The notes beneath the pieces were generated by a model. The model did no database searches and was not told the DNA's origin. It worked only from the letters and a program-made list of their open reading frames with translations. A DNA stretch of 64,000 nt from contig CAZXLD010000023.1 of NCBI GenBank assembly GCA_964641965.1, positions 1-64,000 on the forward strand, read 5' to 3'. Below are positions 34,937 to 44,253 of this stretch, piece by piece; within the stretch, counting starts at the first letter, position 1; every line of letters begins with the position of its first letter. The translations under genes and the position numbers were made by a program. Origin of the DNA: JAJDFU01 sp964641965. GTDB lineage: Bacteria; Bacteroidota; Bacteroidia; Chitinophagales; Saprospiraceae.

Positions 34937-35145
34937 GGAGTAAATATGGGTATCCCATGTGGTGAGGCCCATAATATCCTGGTCAAAGGCATGATCTAAG
35001 ACCACCTAACAATAAATGGACTTGATCCATTTTAAGTTGAAAATGGCAGTCATCAAAATGAACCATCGTACTTGTAATCATTGGATAGTAGGTTCTTTTT
35101 GAAAAAACCGTCCCATCAACCTGGATAACAGGTAAGGTCGGTTAC

Positions 35146-36045
35146 TCAATTAGACAACCTGCATTCCTTCCATACATAGATGTATTGCATTCGATAGTCA
35201 AAACAGATAAGCAAATCTTGTATCGCAGGCGTACCTAATATTCCTGTAAGCTCAATCGAAGCAGAGGAGAGGTGGGAAAGGTCTTCAATGAAATAATCGT
35301 AAGAGATTGCACGATCTTCCCACACCCGGGTAAGCAGTGGTGCAGGACCAGCTAATTTCCGCCATACATGATCCAGGCCCAGTACCTCCTGGCTTGAGCT
35401 AGCCGTAAAGGAACTGGTTGTGCGAGCAAAGCCTGCATCCAATATATTGAGTTCCGCACCACTGTCTATTCCCAATCGGACCTTTTCTGTTCCAATTTGA
35501 GCCAATACGACAGGCAAATTATCTACTAGCTCAAATGAGATTCTTGCTTGAGGAGCAGATTGCTTTTTCAGCATAGCTAACTGCCTCCGGTCGAGGAAGG
35601 AGACTCGTTGATGTGGAAAGTCGATCAATACGGCCCTTCCTGCAAATGCTTGATAGCCTATCAGTCCAATCAGGTTGACATCCAAATGGATTGACAAAGC
35701 GGACAAATCGGTGAAATACCCTTCTACATCCCCAAGTGCTATTCCTGCAAATTGAACATCGGAAAAGCGAGTTTCCTCAAGCAGTGCCAAACTCCCCATC
35801 GTTTTCCCGACATCGGTGACGTTAATCTCCTTTTTGTGTATTACAATACCCGGGGAGCCGCTATCCAGCACGAACCATCCTTCCTTACCATCTACGATTC
35901 CTTGCAGCAAAATTAGGTCCTCCACCATTAAAGCCGCGGAAGACGAATGATCTAAAACAGCCTGAACAGGTATAGACTTATGGGCAGCACAGGATTGAAG
36001 AGCAAGCCCCAGTAGTATCAAGCCAAATAAAACAATCTTTCGCAT
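35146..36045 (-). CDS. Retropepsin-like aspartyl protease lipoprotein
   Basis: A 299-residue lipoprotein with two D-S-G aspartyl protease motifs, typical of the pepsin/retropepsin-like domains of bacteria (gag-asp type): W-F-V-L-D-S-G-S-P-G at the first lobe, and L-G-I-D-S-G-A-E-L-N at the second. The signal sequence MRKIVLFGLILL ends in the lipobox L-Q-S-C, so I start it at 36045; an upstream ATG at 36111 adds 22 residues that do not fit an export signal. The second lobe is close to the first in order, so the protein may be a single-chain two-lobe enzyme. The target is unknown. Confidence 0.8.
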   Translation of the reverse strand: MRKIVLFGLILLGLALQSCAAHKSIPVQAVLDHSSSAALMVEDLILLQGIVDGKEGWFVLDSGSPGIVIHKKEINVTDVGKTMGSLALLEETRFSDVQFAGIALGDVEGYFTDLSALSIHLDVNLIGLIGYQAFAGRAVLIDFPHQRVSFLDRRQLAMLKKQSAPQARISFELVDNLPVVLAQIGTEKVRLGIDSGAELNILDAGFARTTSSFTASSSQEVLGLDHVWRKLAGPAPLLTRVWEDRAISYDYFIEDLSHLSSASIELTGILGTPAIQDLLICFDYRMQYIYVWKECRLSN

Positions 36046-36394
36046 AACCTTCTCCTCATTTTTCCAGCTAAAAACGCTTTTAGTAAACAACAAAGGAGCT
36101 ATTATATACAAATATTTTACAAATTATTAACATTTAATTTACAAACATAGTTCCTTCCCAACCAAAAAATCAATCGGGCAAAAGCTTGTCCTTCAATTTG
36201 ATTTAATTCCCAGTATCATATTGATAGAAGTCCTATAAGTCATTGATATTGTGTCTTCTGTATTCGATTTCATGAAAACTTAAACATTATTTAACACCTC
36301 AAAGGCCCCCAAAAAACCACGAAGTAGGAAGTTTGTCCAGCTTTTTGCAATAGAGGATTTACCTATTACCAAAACCGTAACCTCCATTAACCCT
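36046..36394. other. Divergent intergenic region
   Basis: About 350 bp of AT-rich sequence between the retropepsin lipoprotein and the TonB-dependent receptor. I see a promoter-like element for the - strand (36142-36173) and no gene, tRNA or strong terminator. No TAnnTTTG match was found for the + strand gene. Confidence 0.6.
36142..36173 (-). promoter_or_regulatory. Candidate promoter for the retropepsin-like lipoprotein
   Basis: On the - strand, TTG (complement of 36171-36173), a 21-bp spacer and TATGTTTG (complement of 36142-36149) fit the Bacteroidota pattern TTG-N17-23-TAnnTTTG fully. The predicted start would leave a 5' leader of about 90 nt. Confidence 0.45.
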
Positions 36395-39283
36395 ATGAGA
36401 CGTATTTTTTTCCCAATCGTCTTTTCCTTTCTTTCTCTTGGCATATTTGCTCAACAAGGTTCTATCACCGGTACTATCATTGATCCTGAACTCAATGAAG
36501 GTGTCATCGGAGCCAGTATCCTGGTCAATGAAACCGGAGGAGGTACGACTACCGACTTTGATGGTAATTTCGAAGTCCTCCTAGATCCAGGAGCCTACAC
36601 CCTAACTATCTCCTATATCGGATATAAGACTATTGTCCTGGAGGAGGTGGAGGTGGCAGATGGAGAGTCTACGGTGATCAACCTTACCATGGAGGAAAAT
36701 ACGGCTCAACTCGAAGAAGTAGTCGTCGTAGCCAAAGCAGACCGGGCATCTTCAAGTATTCTCCTCATTGAACGGAAAAAAAGTACGCTCTTGACACAGT
36801 CTATCGGAGCGCGTGAATTATCTAGACTAGGGGCTGGTGATGCAGCTGAAGGGCTAAAAAAAGTAGTAGGTCTTGCGGTACAGGGCTCCAAATTTGTGGT
36901 TGTTCGCGGATTGGGCGATCGATATAATGCCAGTACCCTCAATGGGCTTCCAGTAGCTGCCCCCAACCCAGACCGGAGGGTACTTCCCTACGATATTTTC
37001 CCTAGTAACATTCTGAGCAGTTTGAATGTGACCAAATCCTTTACACCTTCCTTGTTTGGTAACTTTTCCGGTGCCTCCATTGATGTCCGAACGGTTGATT
37101 ATCCAAACGAGACCTTGCTGGATGTTCAGTTTTCAACTGGATTTAATACCCAGGTTACCTTTCAGGAGGTACTTCGAGATCAATCAGCCTCTGACGATGT
37201 ATTGGGTTTTAACAACACCCGGGAACTTCCATCCATATTAACGGACTATTACTCAAGGGAAGTGGGAGATCCGGGTCGACCAAGTTTCTTCTATAACTCC
37301 AACACAACTGTAAGTGAAGGGGAAGACTTCACCGAGGATAATTGGTTTACGACTGGATTTGACCCTTCTTTTCAAAATGCCGCCCCCAATTTTGGCGGTT
37401 CTATTACCTATGGGGACCGTTTTGATATGGGTAGTGAAGGGGAATTAGGATATATATTCAACGTGAATTACTCGCAGGAGAATGTTAACAATGACGGTTT
37501 CATTCGAATCTTCTCTGCTTCTCCCGATGTCCCTCCTCGGCAAGACTTTACATTGGACAAAGACTTCCTGAATACCAACCTCTCTGCTGTAGGTAACTTC
37601 ACGTTCAAGATTAACGATAACCACTCTATTCTATTCAAGAACCTGTACTCCCACCTGACGAACAACAACGTACTAGAGACCGATGGTTTCTACTTCGATC
37701 GGCAGCCACAGGATGTATACTCCAGACGGATCACCTATCTGAGCTATCAGTTATTTGCCTCGCAGTTGTTTGGAGAGCATAGCTTCGGACCAAGATGGGA
37801 TTTCAATTGGGGAGCCAGCTACTCCAAAGCGGATGCTGCTGAACCAGATCGCCGGCAGATCTCTTTCTTTTACGACCCGGAAGATCGGGAGTCCTTCACC
37901 TATGACTTCAACTTCCTGGATCGCGCTGAAAACCACCGCTTCTTCACTGATCTGAATGATACCGACATTGCCGGTAAGTTGGAGCTAAAATATAACCTGC
38001 GCCGTCTGAATGACGATGAGGTAACTTTCATCGGTTTCGGATTCGATGTGCAAGACAAGACCCGGGATTTCTTCCTGCGTCAGTACAACTACGTTGTTCG
38101 AAACTTAAACCGACAAGGGCCTACGCCTATCTACGATGTGGACTCCCGCATCCGACTGGATAACATCGGCTTCATTTCCGATACTACGGCTTATGAAATC
38201 AGTGAAGGTACACAGGTGACCGATACCTATGACGCTACTCTTCAGATCTACGCCCCTTACTTCACCTTCAGCTGGCAAGTAACGCCAGGAAAATTCAATA
38301 TCAACGGTGGCCTCCGGGTTGAAAATGCGACCCAGACCATTGAGTTTTTTGAGTTGGGTCAAGATCCAACCATTGATGAGCGCACCAAGCGCGAGTTAGC
38401 GTCTAATGATATCCTGGGTGCCTTAAACTTTAAGTTGAATTTCACGGAAAACAATATTGGCCGATTCGCAATCAGCCGGACTATTTCACGCCCTGATTTC
38501 CGGGAATTAGCTCCCTTCGAATACCGGGAAAGTTTTGGAGCCTTCCGGGTTGTGGGTAATCCCAATCTGGAAAACGCCTTCAATTACAACGCGGATCTGA
38601 GATACGAGATTTTGTCTACCGGAGGCGGACTATTGGCTGTGGGGGCATTTGGAAAATTCCTGGACAATCCGATCGTCCAAACGGTGGAGGCTGGTTCGAA
38701 TGCTCGTAAATCCTTTACAAACGGGGTATCTGCCTACGTTTTTGGGGTAGAATTTGAACTGGATCGCAGCCTCGCATTCCTGGGGCCTTGGGCGCAAAAC
38801 TTCCGTTTTCGGACCAATATCACAGGTCTATTCAGCCGAATTACCATCGAAGAAGAAGGAGGCGGCGGAGCAACCAATCAAACGACCAACGAACGCCCAC
38901 TTGAGGGTGCTTCTCCTTACTTGATCAATGCAGACTTGAGCTATGGCCGCGTAGCCGAAAAAATAGCTTACGATTTCACGCTCAGCTACAATGTGTTTGG
39001 CCGTCGCCTTTCCGGTGTAGGTGCCCTGGGTAGCGGAGACCAATTTGAATTGCCGGTAAATACCCTGAATGCTGTATTGGAGATGAAATTTGGCATTGAG
39101 CAACGCTTCCGTCTCCAGTTATCTGCAGCCAACATTCTCAACCCACTGTTCCGGGTAGAGCAAGAGTTTTTCGATCAGCAGGAATTGCAAAACGGAAATA
39201 TCGAGGTGATCGAAACCTTGGAAATGGACTCTTTTCGCCGAGGGATTACTTTTGGCATTGGCCTGAAATACCGGATTCTGTAA
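36395..39283 (+). CDS. TonB-dependent outer-membrane receptor
   Basis: A 962-residue outer-membrane receptor. A signal peptide ends near I-F-A-Q; residues ~22-110 are a CarboxypepD_reg-like beta domain (G-S-I-T-G-T-I-I-D then A-Y-T-L-T-I-S-Y-I-G-Y), residues ~130-240 a plug (V-V-V-R-G-L-G-D-R-Y and N-V-T-K-S-F-T-P), and the rest a beta-barrel ending in G-L-K-Y-R-I-L. Energy comes from TonB/ExbBD in the inner membrane. Gene and lipoprotein partner follow each other by 79 bp, the usual receptor-lipoprotein arrangement, but the partner is not of the SusD type. The ligand is unknown. Confidence 0.93.
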   Translation: MRRIFFPIVFSFLSLGIFAQQGSITGTIIDPELNEGVIGASILVNETGGGTTTDFDGNFEVLLDPGAYTLTISYIGYKTIVLEEVEVADGESTVINLTMEENTAQLEEVVVVAKADRASSSILLIERKKSTLLTQSIGARELSRLGAGDAAEGLKKVVGLAVQGSKFVVVRGLGDRYNASTLNGLPVAAPNPDRRVLPYDIFPSNILSSLNVTKSFTPSLFGNFSGASIDVRTVDYPNETLLDVQFSTGFNTQVTFQEVLRDQSASDDVLGFNNTRELPSILTDYYSREVGDPGRPSFFYNSNTTVSEGEDFTEDNWFTTGFDPSFQNAAPNFGGSITYGDRFDMGSEGELGYIFNVNYSQENVNNDGFIRIFSASPDVPPRQDFTLDKDFLNTNLSAVGNFTFKINDNHSILFKNLYSHLTNNNVLETDGFYFDRQPQDVYSRRITYLSYQLFASQLFGEHSFGPRWDFNWGASYSKADAAEPDRRQISFFYDPEDRESFTYDFNFLDRAENHRFFTDLNDTDIAGKLELKYNLRRLNDDEVTFIGFGFDVQDKTRDFFLRQYNYVVRNLNRQGPTPIYDVDSRIRLDNIGFISDTTAYEISEGTQVTDTYDATLQIYAPYFTFSWQVTPGKFNINGGLRVENATQTIEFFELGQDPTIDERTKRELASNDILGALNFKLNFTENNIGRFAISRTISRPDFRELAPFEYRESFGAFRVVGNPNLENAFNYNADLRYEILSTGGGLLAVGAFGKFLDNPIVQTVEAGSNARKSFTNGVSAYVFGVEFELDRSLAFLGPWAQNFRFRTNITGLFSRITIEEEGGGGATNQTTNERPLEGASPYLINADLSYGRVAEKIAYDFTLSYNVFGRRLSGVGALGSGDQFELPVNTLNAVLEMKFGIEQRFRLQLSAANILNPLFRVEQEFFDQQELQNGNIEVIETLEMDSFRRGITFGIGLKYRIL

Positions 39284-39362
39284 CTCAGAGAACTCAAGAA
39301 AAAATATCAAGAACTTCCCCCAAATTCAATTGCATTCTTAATCCGAAAACTTCATAATTATT

Positions 39363-41081
39363 ATGACCAAGTTTTTCAAGTTTTTCATGATGTTGGCAGC
39401 AGTTGGTACGCTTGCGCTGACCAGCTGTGATGACGACAGCGATGGCGGTACTGCATTGCCACCATCATTTACAACCCCTGCTACTGCTCAGGTTCAAACT
39501 GGAACTACAGCTACAATTAGCATTACTGGTATCTCTACTCCAGCTGGTTTTTCCAGCATGACTGCTCAGGTTGAAGCTGGCTCCGGTACTGTTTCTGTAA
39601 CTAGCGAACCTGCTGCTGGTGCTACAACTGGTACCGGTGAAGTTACTTTCGATGCTTCCGGTGTACCTGATGCTGGAACTTCTGTTGTAGAAGTAACAAT
39701 TACTGATAACGCTGGACAAACTACTTCTCAGCGTACTACAGTGAGCATCACCACGACTCCTCCTCCAACTGTTGAGTCTATCACTGGAATTACTCCTCAG
39801 GATGATGATGACTTCTTCCTTTCCTTAAGCACCAAAAATGGTCAGCCTGTAGTTTTGCTACGTGGAACTGTTGACCGTTCCATCTCCTTGAACGTGCCTA
39901 ACGAAGGATACAGCTGGGTATTGAGCGGTGGTATTTTCGTGGTTACTAACGAAGGTGCTGCTGATGAGACTACCCTGACTATTGCTCCTGGTCAGACCAT
40001 CTATTTCGACGCCCAGTCTGCTTCTACTTCTTTCCTGGCTATCCAGCGCGATGCCAACATCGATGCTGATGGTGGCGATGCTGCTGGAACTATTACCATG
40101 ACTACTTCTGAAGAACTTGGAACAGGTGGTAACCCAGCTGGTGGACAGTGGGGTGGATTGATCGTAAACGGAAATGCACCTATCAACGTAGGCGACGAAG
40201 CTGAAGGTGAAGGTGGAACCGGTGTTTACGGTGGAGATGACCCGACCGACAATAGCGGAACCATGCGTTACATCGTATTGAAGTTCCCAGGTCGTATCGT
40301 GGGTGTTGATAACGAATTGAATGGATTTTCTTTCAACGGCTGTGGAAACCAAACTGTTTGTGAATTCCTGCAGAGCTGGAAAGGGGAAGATGACGGTTTG
40401 GAATGGTTCGGTGGAACTGTAAACGTCCGTTATGCTGTATCCACTGGTTCTTTGGATGACTCTTTCGACTGGACACACGGATGGATGGGGAACGGCCAAT
40501 GGATGGTGGTTCAGCAAGATGGCGATGGCGACCGTGGTATTGAAGCGGATAACCTGGAAGCTAACTTTGAAGCACGTCCAAACTCTCGTCCTGTATTGTC
40601 TAACCTGACTTTGGTTGGAAACGCTGACGGTGATGTGGGTATGCGTTTGCGTCATGGTACGCAAGGTGCTATCCACAATGCATTGGTTACCGGTTTCGGT
40701 GGCGGTGGTATCCGTGTAGACGAAGACGGAATCACCGATGGTCACGTCGATACGGATTCGTTGGTAGTAACTAACTCCATTGCTTTCTCTAACGATACCG
40801 GACGCGAATTGCGTAACGCTGCTGTCCGTTTCTTCGACGACGGATTGGGCGGACCTGGCACCGGTGATAAGGCTGCTGCAGTAGATACTACTATCTCTTC
40901 AAACCCATTAACTGACGGTGTTATCGGTGTTGTGACCACTGGTGAAAACGTTGGACCTGTTGATCCTTCTACGGTATATGGAACAGAATTCTTTACTTCT
41001 GTTTCTTACATCGGTGCAGTTGATCCTGCTAACAACTGGTTGACTGGTTGGGTATTGAGACCTGACGGTACTACTTACTAA
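39363..41081 (+). CDS. Surface lipoprotein paired with TonB receptor
   Basis: A 572-residue lipoprotein with lipobox L-T-S-C (Cys22). Residues ~30-135 are a Thr/Ser/Ala-rich Ig-like domain. The remaining part is the type found next to TonB receptors in many Bacteroidota and Proteobacteria: G-G-Q-W-G-G-L-I-V-N-G, Y-I-V-L-K-F-P-G, D-D-G-L-E-W-F-G-G-T-V-N and D-R-G-I-E-A-D-N, with repeated strands that suggest a beta-helix. No function is established for it. Codon use is unlike the neighbours (mostly GCT, GGT, ACT), a mark of very high expression. A strong terminator follows the stop. Confidence 0.85.
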   Translation: MTKFFKFFMMLAAVGTLALTSCDDDSDGGTALPPSFTTPATAQVQTGTTATISITGISTPAGFSSMTAQVEAGSGTVSVTSEPAAGATTGTGEVTFDASGVPDAGTSVVEVTITDNAGQTTSQRTTVSITTTPPPTVESITGITPQDDDDFFLSLSTKNGQPVVLLRGTVDRSISLNVPNEGYSWVLSGGIFVVTNEGAADETTLTIAPGQTIYFDAQSASTSFLAIQRDANIDADGGDAAGTITMTTSEELGTGGNPAGGQWGGLIVNGNAPINVGDEAEGEGGTGVYGGDDPTDNSGTMRYIVLKFPGRIVGVDNELNGFSFNGCGNQTVCEFLQSWKGEDDGLEWFGGTVNVRYAVSTGSLDDSFDWTHGWMGNGQWMVVQQDGDGDRGIEADNLEANFEARPNSRPVLSNLTLVGNADGDVGMRLRHGTQGAIHNALVTGFGGGGIRVDEDGITDGHVDTDSLVVTNSIAFSNDTGRELRNAAVRFFDDGLGGPGTGDKAAAVDTTISSNPLTDGVIGVVTTGENVGPVDPSTVYGTEFFTSVSYIGAVDPANNWLTGWVLRPDGTTY

Positions 41082-41112
41082 GAAAGACTTCTTTTCTTTA
41101 GTATACATTCTA

Positions 41113-41144
41113 AAGGGTCTACTTGCCAACGCGAGTAGGCCCTT
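41113..41144 (+). terminator. Rho-independent-type terminator
   Basis: AAGGGTCTACT (41113-41123) pairs with AGTAGGCCCTT (41134-41144) over 11 bp with one G-T wobble, followed by CTGCTTTATT, 32 bp after the stop of the TonB-associated lipoprotein. It separates that operon from the next genes. Confidence 0.7.
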
Positions 41145-41225
41145 CTGCTTTATTCTGGGAGAAGAACTTGCTTATGTGGGCTTCTATCTTCTTGGTTTTA
41201 AAGCTTAAGAACACATAAGTAGTTG

Positions 41226-41233
41226 TATTTTTG
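41226..41233 (+). promoter_or_regulatory. Candidate -7 element for the small lipoprotein
   Basis: TATTTTTG fits TAnnTTTG exactly, 43-64 bp upstream of the possible starts of the next gene. No TTG at the usual spacing was found upstream, so this is a -7 element only. Confidence 0.35.
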
Positions 41234-41275
41234 CAGCTTGAAAAAACTATCCTTCCAAAAAAAAAGAAGAACCAA

Positions 41276-41788
41276 ATGCACAACAACCCTATTACCATGC
41301 AACCTACTAGAAAAGTACTGGTCCTACTGGCTTTTACGGTCCTTTTCTTCCCTTCCTGCGGCCCATCTCTGCCCAATGTCCCAGAGGAACAAATTGCCGA
41401 GCGAATCAGCCTGTATATGAAAAACCCCCTTAACGACCATACGATCGCTATTCCATCTTATACCCCAATCAGCTATTCCAAATTCCAGCGGGCCCGCCCT
41501 AATGGCACCACTATCCCAAAAGGCACCATCGCCAAAGTAGTACATCGATATAAAGGGTTGAATAACGCCAATCGATGGGTCCGGCGGGATGCAGAATTCT
41601 ATTTTGATGAAAGCTATACGGTAATTGGAGACTCGATTATCAAATACCTTGATCCCAGAGATAAAGATGCATGGAAAGCGCAGTATCGCGCTCGCCAGGA
41701 TTCCCTTTTTCAGGCGAGAAAGAAAAGAGAAATGGAAGCGGAACAAACACCTGAGGATAGCCTCCAACATATGGAATCCAGTAATTAA
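41276..41788 (+). CDS. Hypothetical lipoprotein
   Basis: A small lipoprotein, 170 residues from 41276 or 163 from 41297 (MQPTRKV). The signal sequence ends in the lipobox F-P-S-C. The mature protein begins with a helix (E-E-Q-I-A-E-R-I-S), has a central beta part with Y-S-K-F-Q-R-A-R and F-Y-F-D-E-S-Y, and ends in a very charged helix of Lys/Arg/Glu. I do not recognise a family. It is upstream of the PiT-like permease gene by about 130 bp with no terminator that I can see, so the two may be transcribed together. Confidence 0.65.
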   Translation: MHNNPITMQPTRKVLVLLAFTVLFFPSCGPSLPNVPEEQIAERISLYMKNPLNDHTIAIPSYTPISYSKFQRARPNGTTIPKGTIAKVVHRYKGLNNANRWVRRDAEFYFDESYTVIGDSIIKYLDPRDKDAWKAQYRARQDSLFQARKKREMEAEQTPEDSLQHMESSN

Positions 41789-41921
41789 ACACCTGGAACA
41801 TGCAACGGCTTTGTCGGCCTTTCGAACTTTCGAATGACCGTTTCCAAAAAACTTGAAGTAAAACGCAAAAGCCCACCGAAAACCCTTATTTTCTCCCCGG
41901 ATTCGAAACACCTGAAAGCCA

Positions 41922-42932
41922 ATGGATCTTTCCCTTGCAGTCATGTGGCTCGGTTTTATCCTTGCCTCTTACTCCGTGGTCGGAAACGACGTTATCCAAA
42001 CCTTGGGTACCTTTCTCACCTCCAATGAGAAACGGGTTCCTTGGTATATCCTTTGGGTATTTGCGGCCGGTATTCTCTCTATCGTCCTGATCTATGGATA
42101 CAGCCTGGGCGATGTTTCCTACGGTCGCCTGGAGCGTTTCTCCTTTCCGGATAATTATGCCTGGTACTATTTGCTACCTCCATTGGTCCTCCTATCGATA
42201 ACAAGACTGGGGATTCCGGTGAGTACTACGTTTATGATCCTGACCCTCTTTTCCCTTCAGGATATCCCCAATGATATCGGATCTATGCTTAGCAGTACGG
42301 TGGATTCGAGCTCAAAATTGGGCGGAATGATCCAAAAGTCCCTTATCGGCTACTTGGTTGCCTTTACAGCTGCCATTTTGATCTACCTGGGGGTCACTAA
42401 GCTGACGGAAAAATATTTTATCGAGAATCCGCTCAAAGCAGAACACCGTCCCTACTGGACTTTCGCTCAGTGGGCCTCCACAGGCTTCTTATGGTCCCAA
42501 TGGCTCATCCAGGACTTAGCCAATATCTATGTCTTTTTAAGAGGTGCAAGAGAGGTCACCCAACTGGAATTTGGTATTTCACTGCTCATTCTGGTCGGAC
42601 TGCTAGCCTACATCTTCTACAATCGAGGGGGTGCGGTCCAGGAAGTTGTACGCCAAAAGACGAATACCGATGATATAAGGTCCGCTACCTTCGTGGATTT
42701 AATCTATGGCATTATACTCTACATCTTCAAAGATCTCAGCAACCTCCCCATGAGTACCACCTGGGTATTTATTGGGTTACTGGCTGGCCGGGAAATTGGT
42801 ATCCGGCTTCGCCTGGAGGGTACCATCTCTCCAAGAATTCGAAAGATGGTTTTCTCAGACTTGTTTAAAGTATTTATCGGGCTGGTAGTTAGTGTAGTCC
42901 TGGTCTTTATTATCAAGCTGCTGGCTACTTAG
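41922..42932 (+). CDS. PiT-like permease
   Basis: A 336-residue inner-membrane protein with about nine to ten helices. Two repeats resemble the PiT inorganic phosphate transporter family: V-G-N-D-V-I-Q-T-L-G-T near residue 20, where PiT proteins have G-A-N-D-V-A, and G-I-P-V-S-T-T-F near 95, mirrored at the end by L-P-M-S-T-T-W-V-F-I-G-L-L-A-G. The inverted-repeat layout supports the call, but the sequence is far from classic PiT and the second N-D motif of the family is only weakly present (Q-D-L-A-N). Phosphate as the substrate is inference. Convergent with proline dehydrogenase, 68 bp apart. Confidence 0.55.
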   Translation: MDLSLAVMWLGFILASYSVVGNDVIQTLGTFLTSNEKRVPWYILWVFAAGILSIVLIYGYSLGDVSYGRLERFSFPDNYAWYYLLPPLVLLSITRLGIPVSTTFMILTLFSLQDIPNDIGSMLSSTVDSSSKLGGMIQKSLIGYLVAFTAAILIYLGVTKLTEKYFIENPLKAEHRPYWTFAQWASTGFLWSQWLIQDLANIYVFLRGAREVTQLEFGISLLILVGLLAYIFYNRGGAVQEVVRQKTNTDDIRSATFVDLIYGIILYIFKDLSNLPMSTTWVFIGLLAGREIGIRLRLEGTISPRIRKMVFSDLFKVFIGLVVSVVLVFIIKLLAT

Positions 42933-43000
42933 CAATGATTGAGTCTGCTAGTGGAATAAGGTCCTAATAAATTATAGGATTACAACATTATACCATTTAT

Positions 43001-44200
43001 CTAATCCAGCTTTCTCCGCTTCATCTCTTCATTCACCATGCGGTACTCCCGGCTCATGTCGCCGGTAACGGAACTGTTTTCCTGAGCCCTTCGAATAAGG
43101 TAAGGAACCACTTCTTGAACAGTGCCATAAGGCAGATATTTGGCTACTTGAAATCCTTTATGAGCCAGGTTGAAAGTAATGTTGTCGCTCATACCGTAGA
43201 GCTGGGCAAAACGAAGGTGAGGATGACCTTTATCGATACCCCGTTCTTCGATTAATTGTGCCTGTAATAGATTGCTTTCCGTGTTGTGCGTTGCATTACA
43301 GGAGGCCATTTCCTGATAGTGCGCTACGCAAAATCGAACAGCTTCGTTATAGTCTCGATCGGTGGATTCCTTGGAAGGTTGGATAGGTGAAGGATAGCCC
43401 ATTTCTCGGGCTCGCTCCCGTTCTTTATCCATATAAGCGCCCCGAACCAATTTCGCCCCAAGAATCCAGCCTTCCGCCTGTGCCTTTTCGAAAGAATATT
43501 TCAAATGCTCCAACTGGTCCACCCGATAGAGCTGAAAAGTATTGAACACGATAGCTTCCTCCCGATTAAACCGGAACATCATTAGATTTACCAACAAATT
43601 TATAGAGTCCTGAATCCAGGTTTCCTCCGCATCTATATAAACCTGTACTTGCTTGCGAGTTGCTGTTTCACAAATGGTGATCAACCGGTGTACCACCCGA
43701 TCCCATTCTTCTCTTAGCGGACCAGGATCTGGCACCTTACCTTTTAAGGTTTCCAGCAGGCCGAATCGAGCTAATCCAGTGAGCTTAGTGCTTACTACAC
43801 TAGCGCTAGCATGTTGGGCTGCAAACTCGATAGCCCGCAAATTTTCTTCCATGGTTCGGTCGAAATCTGCTTCGGTATCTTTAGCTTCAGCGCCATAATC
43901 CAGCACACTAAGGACACCGTGGGCATATAAGCTTTCAATAGTGCTGGCAGAGTCTTCTAGTGAAGTACCACCACAGAATTGCTCGAAAATGGTATGCTTT
44001 ACAATACTTTCTACAAAAGGTAAGTGCAGCTTGATAGCGGTGATACCGAGTCTGGATCCAATTCCCACCAGCCAGTGGTGATTCATCAACCCAAATAGCC
44101 AAGCCATTTTTCGTAATTCCTTATCCGTCTTGGAGGCAAAGGCTACTTCTGTATTGGAGAAGTCGACAGACTCCCGGGAGGGGCCGATCAATTGTTCCAT
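43001..44200 (-). CDS. Proline dehydrogenase
   Basis: Oxidises L-proline to pyrroline-5-carboxylate using FAD, feeding electrons to quinone at the membrane. The 399-residue protein has the beta/alpha barrel marks of PRODH: V-S-T-K-L-T-G-L-A-R-F near residue 145, Y-I-D-A-E-E-T-W near 207, W-I-L-G-A-K-L-V-R-G-A-Y near 265, and the substrate-binding end Y-L-P-Y-G-T-V-Q-E-V-V-P-Y-L-I-R-R-A-Q-E. It is a stand-alone PRODH, not fused to the P5C dehydrogenase, as usual in Bacteroidota. aroE lies 53 bp upstream on the same strand, so it may be the last gene of that operon. Confidence 0.93.
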   Translation of the reverse strand: MEQLIGPSRESVDFSNTEVAFASKTDKELRKMAWLFGLMNHHWLVGIGSRLGITAIKLHLPFVESIVKHTIFEQFCGGTSLEDSASTIESLYAHGVLSVLDYGAEAKDTEADFDRTMEENLRAIEFAAQHASASVVSTKLTGLARFGLLETLKGKVPDPGPLREEWDRVVHRLITICETATRKQVQVYIDAEETWIQDSINLLVNLMMFRFNREEAIVFNTFQLYRVDQLEHLKYSFEKAQAEGWILGAKLVRGAYMDKERERAREMGYPSPIQPSKESTDRDYNEAVRFCVAHYQEMASCNATHNTESNLLQAQLIEERGIDKGHPHLRFAQLYGMSDNITFNLAHKGFQVAKYLPYGTVQEVVPYLIRRAQENSSVTGDMSREYRMVNEEMKRRKLD

Positions 44201-44253
44201 AATTCGGTTCAGTTTGGCAATCTAAAGCTTTAAACAACAACGAAAGCGAATAA

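Noticed and set aside
39858..40745. A 295-codon open frame antisense to the TonB-associated lipoprotein
   Set aside because: It is a by-product of the strong codon bias of the sense gene (few TTA, CTA and TCA codons), and its product is low-complexity Thr/Ser/Val without any family mark.
39363..41081. SusD-like partner of the TonB receptor
   Set aside because: The lipoprotein is beta-rich with G-G-x-W-G-G repeats; SusD proteins are alpha-helical TPR-type and show a different start pattern.
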